DNA of 64,000 bases. It comes from Circinella minor (lineage: Eukaryota; Mucoromycota; Mucoromycetes; Mucorales; Lichtheimiaceae). Where the stretch lies: positions 1 through 64,000 of the forward strand of contig JAEPRB010000165.1 of assembly GCA_016758965.1 (NCBI GenBank), in the 5' to 3' direction. The position numbers were made by a program, and so were the translations under genes. The notes under the pieces are model-generated. The model made no database searches. It worked only from the letters and a program-made list of their open reading frames with translations, and was not told the DNA's origin. Below, piece by piece: positions 24,084-38,180 of this stretch (its first letter is position 1; the number at the start of each line of letters is the position of its first letter).

Positions 24084-26629
24084 TTTTCTCTTCTTATTTT
24101 ATTCTTTCAAAGAAAAAAAAATCGTCGTATCGTATTATATTATGTAAATTTACAAATACGTATCAAAAAGAAAAAAAAAAGAAACACTACGTAGTTTAGT
24201 CGAAAAAGAAAAAAAAAAAAAAAAAAAAAAGAAAGAAAGAGAAAGAACGGGAAGAGAAAGAAAAAAAATTGATAAAGAACGGGAAGAGAAACGAGGGAAG
24301 AGGGGAGAGTTTGCTCTACTTATTATCTCAGAAGCAATTATCATTTTTTTTTCTATACTCATACTTTGTTTACCTTGAATATAAAATCATATTCATCTAC
24401 ACAGCAAGTATAAACTTATTTATTTATTTATTTTCAGGGGCAGTGCAAGGAGAAGCCCCGAAAGAAAATATATATATAAAAAAAAACTAGTTGAATAAGG
24501 AGTGAATGATCCCAAATTTAGTCTTGACACTATCTCTTTTCTTTTTGTTTACTCCTTCTCCTTGTTGAATACGTATCATAAATAATGTTTTTTTTTATGT
24601 GCATATTATTACTTATGTATATATGATGTATCTATTTAATTTATTTAAAAAAAAAACATTTCAATGTTATCGGGGAATTAGAATAATAATAATGAACAGT
24701 TAATAGTAAACGTGTTTATACTTATAAGAATAGCTATTTAGTAACAGTAGTGTTGTCTCTAATATATTATATTAATTTTTTGACATTTTAGCAAATATCC
24801 GCTTCGTTTATATTGTACCACTTGATTATTAAAACCTGTCAAAAAATGTGTGGAACATTTAACTTGTTTTTCTTATTATGAGTTATATGTGCATACATAG
24901 AATGCTACTTACCGTACACAGAATTCTATATATCATTTTTAATCTCCTTTATAACAAGTCTGTGGCGTTTCTTTGGTTTCCTTTACTTTTTTTTTTATAT
25001 AGTGTAGTAGACAGAAATTATTTTCCTTATTCACAATGTGCACGCTATTAACATAAAATGTAACACTTGTATTATTGATATTAGTAATTTAGTGTAATAA
25101 TCTTATTTTCAGCTTGTATTTAACATTAAAGTTTTACGTAATGTATGTAATTAAAATTGACTAGGTATTTATGTTATCTTGATCCAGTTAATTTTTTTTT
25201 TTTTTTTTTTTTGGTACGTATATAGTTTTTCATTGTCAATTGTGTTTCGAATATAGGAAAAGAGGCCATGCTTTATTTTTGAAGAATATGAGCAGTATCA
25301 TGTTTAAACTGTATCACAAACAAAACCAGGTCAGATCCAATAAGAATCAACGTACAGTATTCAACACTTTAAAATCGTATTTCTTAGTTAAGCCATTACG
25401 TTTTTACTAGCAGTTTCATCGAAGATCCATGCAAGTAGGATTTGAACCGCGTGAAAAAAAAAACTACGATTATAATCGTGTTCATAATATTGTAATAAAT
25501 CAAAAATAAAATAAAATATCACAATTGCTCGTTCAGACCCACGTGTAAAAAACGTGCGTGTCTTGATTTTTTTTGTAAAAATAAAACTCATTTGAATTAC
25601 TGGCTCTAGCATCCAGTATAATTATGCCAACTTACGTTCGTAACTTGACAACAAACGTTTCTGGGTTCAATCGTGTTTCATAGCAACAATGTTTTTATTC
25701 TTAAATTATGAATCATATATTTATCTGGCTATATACTTGTGAGTTCATCATGATATTTTTAGAACTTTTAATATTATCATTTAGCAACAACAACTGATAT
25801 TTATTGTCAAATTTTACAGTACTTCATTACTTTTTCGCATAACAATGATGAGCCTATGTATATATTCAAAGATTTAAATATCGGAAGTGATATTACACTT
25901 TTTTCTAGAATGTATTGGAAAAAATAAGGAATAAGGGGTTTCTTTAATTTTGTATCATGGTATACTTTCTTGAGATACATTTCATGATAAAAATTTAAAA
26001 GAATGCACTGATTTGTTAAAAAATGAATATCATTTATATACAAAATATATATATATATATATGTTTATAATAAACAGTACTGTATCAAAAAAACCAAAAT
26101 AACATAGTTTTATTTCCTTTGTTAGGTACCAGTTATATTTATAGGTACACAAAGTTTTTTTTTTTTTTTGTGCGCGGCTTTTTTTTTTATGTAATGTAAT
26201 ACGTACGGATGTATACTTGATCGGAAAGATGTTTTATTCTAGTTCTACTTGTTTTCGATTACTTGAATAATGTAGTTCCAAAAGTTTTACTGTGAGTTAA
26301 CTTGGTTTTAAAAAAACTATTGCTTACCGCTTTGAATATATTAATATATACGTATGTTAGATTAAAAGGCCCACAATAAATTGTACAAAAGACGAAATTA
26401 CCGTGGGTCAGTCCTCGTTTTTAATATAAAATCTCCGCAGCAATTTTTTTTTTTTTTTGAATAGGTGTACATCAATTAACAAAATAAAGTGCTCATATTT
26501 CTGAGTGAAGGTGATTAATTGAACAGATATATGAATTTTTCTTTTGAATATATTGAAAAGAAAGTTGGGCCTGTTGGATAATCTTTTCTTTTACCTACTT
26601 TTATTGTACTTTACACACAAATTATTTCT

Positions 26630-26686
<57 letters not shown>

Positions 26687-27896
26687 TTTCAGATAAAGGA
26701 AAGGAACTCTTATCATGCTATTAAAATGTTCATTAAACATTCATACGCTGTAACAAAATATTAATACGTAGGATATATATATAATACATTACCATAGCAA
26801 CAATCTGTTATGACTACTAGTTGATTATCACAAAGTCTGACTATCCAGGATCATCTTTCATAACATAAAATGGAAGTATAGTAAGGTATACTAAGTAAAA
26901 TGGGTCACTTTGAAAGTAGCTGACATCCGATATTTTGATATTATTGCAAGTTGATCGAGCCAAAACCGCATGAAATATAAATTTGTTTTGTGTGTGTGTG
27001 TGTGTGTGCCTTGTATATTGTATCTGGGAATATAGTTGGTTTCCCCAATCTGTTTGTAAAATCCCCATAAAAGCATGTAACATATATCTTTATTTTTTAC
27101 GGTTACGATTGATTATGGTAATAAAAAGTGGAATTATTATTGGTGAAAGATTTAAATTGACAACATTTTTTTGACTTTATATAGTCTCAAAACCTACATT
27201 TTTCAAAATTGCTATACTATTTATATTATCAATAAGAAATCATATGAAGATGAAGTCTTATGGAATAGAAGTTTTTTTTAAAACCATTTTTGATACACAA
27301 TGCAAAACATCCTCTCTTCAAGTTTTTTTTTTTTTGAGTTGCCGCTTATATTTTTATTTATTTGTGATGTGTAATAAAACGAGGATCAAGCCACCCAACC
27401 AAAAAAAAAAAAAATAACCAAAAAGCTAGTTTTTATAATTTTTTTCGGTCCAGGAGATATTTTTTTTTTTTTTTTTGGAATTCTTTAGACCTCAGCCACC
27501 ATCCCAAAAGTAAGTTTTTTTTTTTTTTGCCTGCCAACTCGGAGAAGAAACGTTTTATATAATATATATAATATATATATATACGGTATTGGTTTTTCCC
27601 CGGAACGTTTTTCAATTTTGTAATTTGGTGTTTTTTTTTTTTCTCTTCGAAGCATTTGTTGTCGAAAAGAAAAACTTAAATCAAATAACAACTTTTTATA
27701 TATTTATAAAAAACAACAAGTAAAAAAAAAAAAAAAAAAAAAAAAGAATTAACTGTGTTATTTTTTTTTTAAACCACAACTTTTTTTTAACCCCCCTTCC
27801 TTCGAAAAATAAAAAAAGAGAACCCCAACTCGCTTTATCCCGACCCTTTTTAACGAAAAAAACAACAACAACCCAAAAAATATATATAAACGCATA
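24084..27896. other. Long intergenic region
   Basis: About 3.8 kb without a supported gene. Holds A/G-rich tracts (24160-24310), a 52-base T run (26632-26683), GT repeats (near 26988-27008), TA tracts and many homopolymers. The right end should contain the LARP1 promoter; it is dominated by T and A runs with TATATATAAA just before the ATG at 27897. Confidence 0.5.
26632..26683. repeat. 52-base T homopolymer
   Basis: Uninterrupted T run, the longest homopolymer in the window. Its reverse complement would be a long A tail, so it could mark the 3' end of a minus-strand retro-insertion lying to its right. No coding sequence supports that. Confidence 0.85.
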
Positions 27897-28188
27897 ATGG
27901 TGAACACCACCTCTATTGCCGAAAACGCTGAAAAAGAACAACAGCAACAACAACAACAACAACAACCAACAGAACAACAACAACAAACCCAAACTTCGGA
28001 AGAAACGAAATCTACCGAGAAAGTTTCCAATGACACCAATGACAACAAAACTGAGGTAGCAACTGAAAAACAAACTGTTGCTGCACCTACACCTGCTGTT
28101 AATGTATGGCAGGTACGGAAATCTGCTGCTGGTAATGGTACCGAAGCTACTTCTGAACAAAAGGGTGCTGCTTCTAGTACTGGTAAAG

Positions 28189-28221
<33 letters not shown>

Positions 28222-31200
28222 GTGACAGATATATCACTATTATCCAAAAAAAAAAAAGAATTTTTTTTTTCATGCCTTTCAAATTCTTATGTGTATCTAA
28301 GCAATCGCCACTAAAAAAAAATTCTGACACTTTATGTATGTAATATAGAAGCTTGGCCTGCACCAAAAGAAGCATTGGATAAACCTGTAGAAGAAGAAAC
28401 CAAGAACAAGTTTACAGCTCCTAAAGGTATTGTTAGATCAAATAGTTTTAGGAATGGGGATTTTTTTTTTCTAAAAGAAAAAAAAAAAAAAAGTATTCAC
28501 CTTTTAATTTGATATGTTTTAATTTTATTTTATTAGGCAAAGGAAGAGGTCAATGGAAGCCTTATACCCCGACCATCACACATTCAACTCCTACGCCTAA
28601 CGGTCGCGCACGTAGCTCACGTGGACGTGCACACAGTGATCGTAGAGACGTTCGTAAACCTCGACGGGGTAGTCACCCATCACGACAATTTGTGAAGAGT
28701 GAAAGTAAGCAAACTGAAGAAACTACCGCTACTAATGGTAAAACATCTACAACAACTACTACAACAACTACTACTACTACTACTACTACTACTCCTGCTG
28801 TTACAGAATCAACAGTTCCAGCAACGACTTTGAACAGTAATGAAAATAGTACTACTAAATCAACCACTCCATCCACTGCTACTCCCTCTACAGCTCCTGC
28901 CACTACTTCTGCAAAAACAACAACTACTACTACTGAACAAAAACCATCCTCATCATCAACCACTGCTCCAACAGAATCTCAAAAACCACAACAACAACAA
29001 CAATCACAACAACAATCATCATCGCGTGCAACAACCACTAACGGTTCTTCATCCAATTACCATCATGGTCGTGGTGGAGGTTATCGTGGTCGTGGACGTG
29101 GTCGTGGTCGTGGAGGATTCCATGGTAGTCGTCGTTTCGATTATATGAACGCAAGTCGTTTAAGACCTTATTATATTAATGTCGATGCCGAAACGCTCAA
29201 GTATTATATTCTTCAACAAATGTAAATTAATTTTCACTTTATGATAATGAGAATTTCAAGAGGACAGAAAAGAGGCAGGGGATAGTAAGAAACGAAAAAA
29301 AAAATTATACTTTTATGATTTACTGACTTCATTGAGGATTGGGGGGATATATTAGTGAATATTATTTCAGTGTTGACAACCTTTGCAAGGATCTTTTCTT
29401 GCGTAGCCAGGTAAAGCAAAAAAAAAAAAACAAACATTTTTCAAAAAAAAAAAAAAAGTGAAATGAAATAATTGACAAATAATTTGGGCCTCTCCCGGAG
29501 GGGGGAATGATTGTATAACAATTTTATATATGTATATGTACTAGATGGATGCCGAAGGTTTTGTCGCCATTCAATTACTTGCTAACTTTAATCGTGTCAA
29601 GGCACTTGCTACTGATATCAACTTAATCAATGAAGCTTTGGCTGAAAGTCAATTGCTTGAAGTGAAGGGTGATAAAATTCGTAGACGTGAAGGATGGCAA
29701 ACATGGATTCTTCCTGCTGCTGCTGCTTCAGCAGCCAAAGAACCTAAAACAGCAGCTGATGCAGTAAAACAAAATATTCCTGCTAATCCACCTCATCCTA
29801 CTCTCGCTTCATTGGCTCGTCCTACTGGTGCTCCACCTACTGTCAAGTCACCTACGATTGCTCTTAATGGTGAACGTCGCAAGTCTCAACAACCCAAGGA
29901 AACCAATGATGATGATGACCTTTTTGAATTTGAAGATGAAGATTGGGTAGATGGTAGCCGTCCTAACACTGTTCAAAAATATTATTTATCTGACGATGAT
30001 TCTGAATTTGAAGATGATGACGATTTGGATGAAAGTACGATTGCTCGTATTATGATTGTCACTCAACGCAAGCGTAACGATAAATCCCATGCTTCATTTG
30101 ATCGTGCAAAGATGAATGATGATATCTTGGATATGATTAATGAAGGATTATATCAATATGAATCAGGTTTAGGTTCCACTGATAATGTGACCAATAATAA
30201 CAGTAAAGTGGGTACTATGGATCCTGAACATTTCGCACAATTGAGTGCTAGTGCCAAACAACGTGAAACTTCTCTCAGTGATTTGATTACAAAGTCAACC
30301 AAACCTATCAAGGCTTCCAAGAAGGCTCCTCGATTCTATCCTGTTCGACCCGAATCTTTACCAAGCAGTGCATTCTTTGGTACAACTCCACAATCTGCTG
30401 CTGCTGCTACTGCAGCTGCTGCTTCAGCTACAGGTGGAAAGAAAGATCAAGACCATGGTCATGTTGGTTGGGTTCTTAGTGAAGAAGCTTATCATTATAA
30501 TCCTAATGATTTGTTATCTTCTAGTTATGGTAAATCACCTGCTTTTGGTGAATTGTCTACTTCCATGGAAATGGCTCATTCATTCCCTCATTTTGAGCAT
30601 CCTAGTCATGAATTGTTACGTGAAAATGGATTCGTTCAACATAAATATTATAAATACCATGCTAAAGCACTTAGAGAACGTAAACGATTGGGTGTTGGTC
30701 AATCACAAGAAATGAATACACTTTTCCGTTTCTGGTCTCACTTTTTACGTGATCATTTCAACAAACGCATGTATAATGAATTTAAAAAGTTTGCTGTTGA
30801 AGATGCTAATCAAAACTACCGGTAAGTTAAAGTCTTGAATTCTTTTTTTTTTGGATTGGATTGGATTGGATTGGATAATATTAATGCAAAAAAAAAATAG
30901 ATATGGTTTGGAATGTTTGTTCCGATTCTATTCTTATGGTTTGGAAAAACGTTATCGTAAGGAAATCTTTGCTGACTTCCAAGAATTGACACTTTCTGAT
31001 TATGATAATGGACATCTTTATGGTTTGGAAAAGTTCTGGGCTTATACTTTTTATCGCAAGGATAAGAATAAGAGAGAACTTAAGGTGAATGAACGTTTGA
31101 GTGAACTTCTTTCTAAATATAAGTCTGTTAAAGACTTTAGAAATGCTCAGGCACCAGAAAAAGAAGGTGGTGAATCATATAAAGTTCCTCATCATGGTGT

Positions 31201-31326
31201 AAGTATCTTTTTTTTTTAAAAAAAAAAAAAACAGTTGGATATTTAAATTAATTCTCTTTTTTAAATTAGAAACAACAACGTGGTAGTGTAAGTGGACCTT
31301 CTGGTTCAGCTTCTCATGCAGCTTAA
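27897..31326 (+). CDS. LARP1: La-related protein 1 (LARP1): La motif plus DM15 region
   Basis: Seven exons join in frame: 27897-28182, 28349-28426, 28537-29221, 29356-29410, 29545-30821, 30901-31198 and 31270-31326, giving 911 residues. The N-terminal part is Gln-rich, Thr-rich and ends in RG/RGG repeats ([14 protein letters not shown]). The La motif spans about 330-425: [14 protein letters not shown], then the 55-base exon 4 supplying [19 protein letters not shown], then [20 protein letters not shown] and [11 protein letters not shown]. The C-terminal DM15 repeats lie at about 712-875 ([64 protein letters not shown]). LARP1 proteins bind mRNA cap and 5' ends and control ribosomal-protein mRNA translation and stability in the cytoplasm. 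Yeast Slf1/Sro9 lack DM15, so this is the full-length type. Without exon 4 the La motif would be broken, which supports that exon. Confidence 0.93.
28189..28221. repeat. Abutting T19-A14 runs inside LARP1 intron 1
   Basis: Nineteen T directly followed by fourteen A, starting six bases after the GTAAAG donor. In RNA this can fold into a long A-U hairpin. Similar T-then-A pairs occur in LARP1 introns 2 (28461-28492) and 6 (31208-31231). Confidence 0.8.
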
Positions 31327-32947
31327 AAAAAAGTGATTTATTATTATTATTATTACAACATATCGAACAACAACAACAACAACAACAAGAATCATATTAA
31401 AAAAAAATCTCGTCTATACAAATTTGTTATTTTTTTTTTTTTCATTTCTCCCTTCTTTTTTAAACCATCATAAAAAAAAAAAGTTTCAACCAAAAAAAAA
31501 TAATCTTTTCTCTTCCTTTCCCCCCCCACCTCCTCTCCCACACACATTTGTAGTATTTCTTTCTTTCTTTTCTTTTTTTTTTGTCTGTTTTTTTTTTTTT
31601 TTACACTTCTTTTTTTTCAAATAGATCTTTTTCTCAATGTCCTTTCCCTTTTAATATTTTTTTATTTACCTTTTTTTTTTTTTTTTTTTGAATCTCTAAA
31701 AAAAAAACCCTAAAAAAAGAGACTGTTTTTTTTTTGTACTGTTATATATATATATATATAACTATATATTTATTATTTATATATTTTTAATTATGAGATA
31801 TCTTTAAATGTTTGGATATATATACACATTTGTTTTATGAGGGAATTAATTATGAGATTTATAAAATAAAAAGTGACGTCATTTGGGATATTTCTTTTTC
31901 TGTTCCAGCAAAAAACTTGGGAAATTCAAGCATAATATTACTACTATTAAGGATTCATATTAAAAAAAGATTGAGGTATATATATTTACACTTGTATATA
32001 TATATATACATATTGTTTATAATATATTTATTTTATCTAATAATTATTTTTTCTTTTTTAACATATATGAAAATATATACTTTACTAATTAAAGTAGATG
32101 AACATATAATATAACTCGAACCTTTCTTTTTTTATTGTTTATTACACATATAATATATATTTGCAGTAAAGTCATCATTTGTTCAAAACGATCATCTGAA
32201 AAAAAAAAAAAAAAAACCGACGTTGTTTTTTTTTTCACACACAAACCATTTCTTTTCAACTTGGAAATTCAACAACCCCTCTTTAACAATTCCAACTTGT
32301 TCAACATATATATATATATATATATAACCGAGAAAAAAACAATCTTGCTATCTTTTTATAAAAAAATAACTGTTCGTTTCATATAAACGTACATTAAAGG
32401 TAAAATTAAACTTTTTTTATTTATTTTCAACATGACAAGCTATAACTTTTTTTTTGGGGGGGGGGGAAGGAGAAAGAAACATTATAAATCCATTCATCAT
32501 GTTAAATAACCTTTTCATTTTATATTAAAAAATAGAATAGAATTCTTTTCATCTTTTTTTTTGCAACAAACCTATTATTATTATCTCTCCGTTATCATCG
32601 TTCTACTCTAATTGCCTATATATACCATTTTCTACACATTACAACTTGAATCGACTTTATCTTATCTACCTTTTTCAATATAAAAACGACGAAAAACAAC
32701 AGCAAAAGTATTGAAGACGAAAAAAAAAAAACTATTTCAAAACTCTCTCTTTTCACCAACCAATCCAAACGCCATTTTTGAACGACAAAAAAAAAACAAC
32801 AACAACAACAACGAAATAATAAAGATAGATATTATTATCGTCGTGTTTTGGGTGTGTTGATCTTTTAAAATATATACATATATATAATTCATCAAAAAGA
32901 ACAACCCTTTTTTTTTTTACGCCACCAAACTAAAGAAAAAGAAAAAG

Positions 32948-32981
<34 letters not shown>

Positions 32982-33041
32982 GCGATTTTTTGTCGTTTAG
33001 GGGCTGTTATATAAAACGGTTTACAAGAAAAAAAAAAGATT
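31327..33041. other. Intergenic: LARP1 3' UTR and EAF1 promoter region
   Basis: Dense T, A and TA tracts, an 11-G run at 32456-32466, and long T runs just before the downstream gene (32950-32978). No coding region supported. CAA/AAC repeats near 31363-31388 lie in the probable LARP1 3' UTR. Confidence 0.55.
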
Positions 33042-36000
33042 ATGTCAACAGATGTGTCATTGGATATTATAATACCTGGACAGGAAGGTCCAGTTACTAC
33101 GAACGGATCGAGTGAGTTTGGATTTTCATCATCATCACCTTTATTAGTAAGTAAATTATGACCTTATTAATTATTTACCCCACTATTTTTTTTTTAATTT
33201 GCATGAATTATAAAAAGTACTTTTTCCCTTTGTTTTTATTTTTGCTTCTTTTTTTTTTTTTTTTTTTTTTGTTACTTTTTTGATTAATTTTTTTTTAATA
33301 ATAATAAAAAATAAAAAGAATAATATAACCATTGATACATTACGCTCAAAAGCGTTACAAGAACGAACAGATCAATTAAGGTAAGAATAATATGAGTGCT
33401 ACATAATAATAAAAAAAAAAACTTCAAACTAAAATAAAAATATTATAGCACTTTAACGAAACATAAAGAAATTTCACTCAAAGAATTATTTCTATTAATG
33501 GGACAAGATCCATACGACGACGATAATAATAATAATAATAATAATAACGACCATATTAAGGAAACTAGATTTATGGAATTTATGGATGATAAAAGGGATA
33601 TGTCAAAAATGGATTCATTTATTAAAGAACATAAACTCAGGTTTGTTTTGATTGCCTTTTTAATTCGGGATTGCAAAAAAAAAAAAAAAAAGAGTAAAGA
33701 ATTAAAACGTTTGACAACGTATGTATATGTTTTTTATTATTATATAAAAAAAAGAACTCCAGATTTAATAAATAATATGAAGAAAGAATCTATGGAGGAT
33801 GTAATTACTACGAGTCATCAACAAGATCAACAAGAAACGTTAGAATCAGAACAATTAGAAAACAAGTCACCTGTAGAAAACGAACATTTACAATCGTCAT
33901 CGATTCAAGAAGAACCTGAACAATCATTATTACCCATGGAAGAAGAGGAAAAGGAGAATCAAGAAAAATTAAAAGAGCAGGAAACAGAATTGAAAAATGA
34001 TTCAACAGAACAACCTACTCGTCAAAATGTTGATGAAAAACAAATGAATGAGGTATCTAAACATAGCTATTTTTCTTTTTTGACATCTTTCAAAAAACTT
34101 TATGCAAAATTATTTCTCATCTTTTTTATAAAAAAAAAAAAAACAGGAAAAGGTCGAAAATAAAGAATCAGAAATGACATCAGAAACTATAGTAACAACA
34201 GAATCGGTACCATCACCACCTCGTTCTTCTTCTTCTTCTCCTCCTTCACCTTCATCACAAACATATCGTGCACCTAAAATGATTCCACAACGTACAGAAA
34301 TACCAACACAACGACGACCTGATGCGAAATATTATCCACCACAAACATATAATGGATTACTTTTTCCTGATGATCGTAGTGATAAAACGGAAGGACTCGA
34401 TTTGTACGCGTGGCAATTACGTGCCAATGCACAACCCTTATCTAAATCTTTACAAACTGCAAGAAAAGTGGTCATGACGAGTGATTGGGCGGTAAGCATA
34501 TATATATATATATATCTAGCAAACAAAAAAAATGACAATGATTTATTATCGAAAAGGAAAACAAAAACTGATCTATCTCTATATTAGCTTGCACGAGATG
34601 AACTTAAATCAGTAAAGACAATTCAATTAATTGAAAATATGAAAAAGAAACGTCTTTGGAGTTTACGTCAATTAAAACGTCAAAAATCTGTACCGAGAAC
34701 AAAAACACATTGGGATTTTATGATGGATGAAATGGTTCGTTTTTTTTTTATTATTATTAAGATGAAATTAGTGTGAAATACTCATTCATTTATTTATTTT
34801 TTTAAAAATATATATATATAGAAATGGATGCGTACGGATTTTAAAGAGGAACGTAAATGGAAGATTGCAACAGCCTATTTAATAGCTCACGCCGTAATGG
34901 AATGGCATATGACAACCGATAAATCATCGGTGTGCATTAAAGTACGTAAAATAGAAGAGAAAGAGAGAGTAGATGAATGGGGATGATCGATTTGGTTTAT
35001 TAATTCATAATTTTTGATTTTACTAGATTCGTCCTCCAAGTGAAAAAGCTGCAACTACTCAAAAAGAAGAACCAATTGAGTCATCAACTGAAGAAACTAA
35101 AAAAGAACCATCAGAGTTATCTACTATCAAAATGGAAACAGAACAGGTGAATGGAGATCATTCGATTGTCAATGATCCAAATGTTATTCTATCTTCAACT
35201 GGATCAGAATCTGTAGCTACTGCTAGTACACCAGATACCCCATCTCAACAAATATCTGAAGCAGAAACGACGTCGACAACAACAGCAGTAGCAGCACCAA
35301 CAGCAGAAACAGAAGCAGCGATAGCAGCACATGAATTGCCACCACCAGTGATGCAGAAATACCGAACGATTGTCCATAATTTTGATTTAGACAAGACTAT
35401 CATCACATTACCTGTTGAAGATTTCGGAGACTTGGATATTCATGCCGTATTTCCCGATTTATTGTGTTACGAACCACCGAACCCCGACTTTAATGATCCA
35501 TACTTTGATGAAGCCGAGTATGGTCGTATTGTTGCTATCACCAAACTAATTACAAAGAAGGTTGTCTTGAAAAAACGACAGAGATTGAGTCGTAAGCGTA
35601 ATGCGGATGGTGATCAACTTGCAATACCAGATAATGAAGAAGATCAAATTGAAGTAAAAGTATTACCTCGTAATGAACGTTATGATAATACATCATTAGT
35701 ATCACGTATGTCATCACTCTTTATTTATTTTTATTACTTGTATATTATACGAATTTTTTTCGAAAAGAATCTCTTTTTTCTTTTTCTACCAAAAAAAAAA
35801 AAAAAAAAAGTGGATAATTTAATAATATTTTTTTTTTTTTTTTTTTTTTTTTGCTCTTTTGCAGAACTTTTTGCTCCAAAGAAACATAGAGATATCCCGG
35901 CCACACAACCTCCAACACCTAAAACACCTACTCATCCTCCACCTACCAGTACCTGGACCGAAGATGATGATCTTTGTTTAATTCAAATGATTTTACAATA

Positions 36001-38180
36001 TTCATTTAATTGGAACCTTATTACTGAAGCATTCAATGCCATTCGACTTCCTAAAACGGGTGAAGTTCGAACACCATGGCAATGTCATGAACGTTGGAAA
36101 CAAAACAATTTAACATCACTTTCTGGTCAAGTGAGTTCAGGTAAAGTATATATATATATATACATTTCTTTTTTTTTTCATTTGGGTAAGGGGGGGAGCG
36201 ATAAGAACCAAATAAGAATCGAAATATTGACATATGTTTATTTTTAGCTTATGCATCTAAACTTAAAAAGGAAGCTATTAAAAGACCCTCTTTGATTAAA
36301 TTTGATTCTGTGAAAAAAAGACAACGACAATATAATATTCTTGAATCCATTAAGAAAACTCAAAAGAAACGTGAAGAATTACAAAAACCTCCATGTGAGT
36401 TATATTATAAAAAGAATATTCCCTTACAAAAAAAACTTTATTGCAAAAAGAAAATTCTAATTTTAATTTATTTTATAGCTACATCTTCAGGACCTCGTAG
36501 CACAATAGAAGCACATGGTATGGGATCCATTGGTCAACGATTACCAACAGCTATGGAGTTAAGTTTACATAAGGCAAATCGGGATCGACAAGTGCAACAG
36601 GCTTTAATGGAACAACGTCAATTATCTGCAGGGTATAATCTAAATGGACAACCAGCAAATGTAAGTTGATCTGATTTATTATTATATCCAATTATATATT
36701 TATTTATATCTGGGATTGAGTTGTGTGGTTTAAACCTTTAATGTTAATTTATTTATTTATTTTTGCTATAATTAATTAGGTTAATCCAATAAGACCTGTT
36801 CAACAAGTTGGAACTCCAATTCATTCACCAGTAGGATCACAACCACGACCACCGATGACAGCTGTTCCCAGTACATCGATTCCTTCTAATGCGGGAGCAG
36901 TTGCAGGAGGTATTGTTGGATTAGGTGGTATGAATCGACCTATTCCTACTGCTTCTGCTGCTGCTAATGTTCCACGACCCCCAGCGATACCAACTTCTCA
37001 ACCAGGTGCAGTAACCCCACCCCCTCAAAATAGATACCCAGCTGCTCAATTACATCTTTTACGACAACGTCAAATGGCACTTGTACAAGCAGCAGCAGCA
37101 GCCCAAGCACAACAAGCAGGGGGTCGACCACCTGTATCTGCACCACTTCAGCGATTTGGTAATATGATGCCAGGATCACAACCACAACAATCACCACAAC
37201 AACCTGTTTCACATTCACCTATTGGAAGTTCTAATTCGGATGGAATCACTCAACAACAGCATCGTATGTCTGCTTCACCTTCTATGCCACAACAACAACA
37301 CCCATTACCTCCTCAATCACAGCCATTATCACAACCTCCACCTCAGCAACAGCAACAACCACAACCACAACCACGGCCGCAGCAACCACAACAACTTCAA
37401 CAACCTTTACCTCAACAACCACAACAACCTCCACAGTCTATGCCGCAACAACATCCACAACAACCAGGGAGTGTTCCTACACAACAATTACCACAACGAC
37501 CACAACATCCACAACCTGGTAATATACATGCATCCAATGCGAATACTTTAGCTGTTGCTGCACAATTAGTCCAGATGGGATATCCTATACACCAATTGGC
37601 ACCTCAACAACAACTTCAATTACATCGATACCTTGCTCAGCAAATGCAAATGCGTACAGCGGCTATTACAGCTGCAAGTCAAGCACAAGCACAAGCACAT
37701 GTTCAGGCACAACAACAACAAGCTGCTGCGGCTGCGGCTGCTGCAACGAATGGTATGAATGGACCTGGTACTCCAGCATCTCAGTTCCCACAAATGACTG
37801 TAAGTCCTGGTATGGGACAATCACCACAGCAACAACAACAACAACAAGTGGGTGGTAATAATAATAATAATAATAATAATACGAATAATGGAATTCCAGC
37901 GGCATTGTTAGCAGCACAACAACAGCAACGATTTCAACAACTTTTACAAATGCAAATGCAGCAGCAGCAGCAACAACAACAACAACAAAATTCACAAGGT
38001 TCACAAAATTCCCCTATTCATCATTTATCTCCTCAACAAGGGTCTCCAATGAATTTAACACCTCAACAGCAACAATATTTACAGTTGCTTCAGCAACAGC
38101 AACAACAACAACAACAACAGCAACAGCAACAACAGCAGCAGCAGCAACAACAACAACATTCTATGGGTCAACATAGGTGA
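33042..38180 (+). CDS. EAF1: EAF1/VID21-like NuA4 histone acetyltransferase scaffold (HSA and SANT domains)
   Basis: Twelve exons join in frame: 33042-33146, 33319-33380, 33449-33640, 33755-34052, 34147-34491, 34588-34734, 34822-34941, 35027-35705, 35865-36140, 36248-36394, 36479-36660 and 36780-38180, giving 1317 residues. The HSA domain (about 335-420) includes KTHWDFMMDEM joined across an intron to KWMRTDFKEERKWKIATAYLI and HAVMEWH. A conserved acidic block follows (DLDIHAVFPDLLCYEPPNPD). The SANT/Myb-like domain (about 677-735) has WTEDDDLCLIQMILQYSFNW and WQCHERWKQ. The last 400 residues are Gln/Pro-rich with long CAA/CAG runs. HSA-then-SANT without a Snf2 ATPase is the Eaf1/Vid21 layout. 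Eaf1 is the platform of nuclear NuA4, where HSA binds actin and Arp4. The short 5' exons are the least certain part. Confidence 0.85.
37300..38160 (+). repeat. CAA/CAG-rich coding repeat (polyglutamine)
   Basis: The last exon of the EAF1-like gene contains repeated CAA/CAG stretches; the longest is at about 38091-38158, coding some twenty or more consecutive Gln. Mixed CAA and CAG codons should limit slippage. An AAT run (37857-37880) codes poly-Asn. Confidence 0.85.

Noticed and set aside
25430..25460. Exact B-box-like text (GGTTCAAATCC on the minus strand) suggesting a tRNA
   Set aside because: The flanking bases do not form a T stem, no A-box or anticodon arm is found at proper spacing, and an A run interrupts the region.
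27696..28375. Long minus-strand frames opposite LARP1 exon 1
   Set aside because: They are antisense shadows of the CAA-rich coding sequence and homopolymer introns.
30853..30878. GGATT tandem repeats as a telomere-like array
   Set aside because: Only about five copies inside a LARP1 intron; an ordinary microsatellite.
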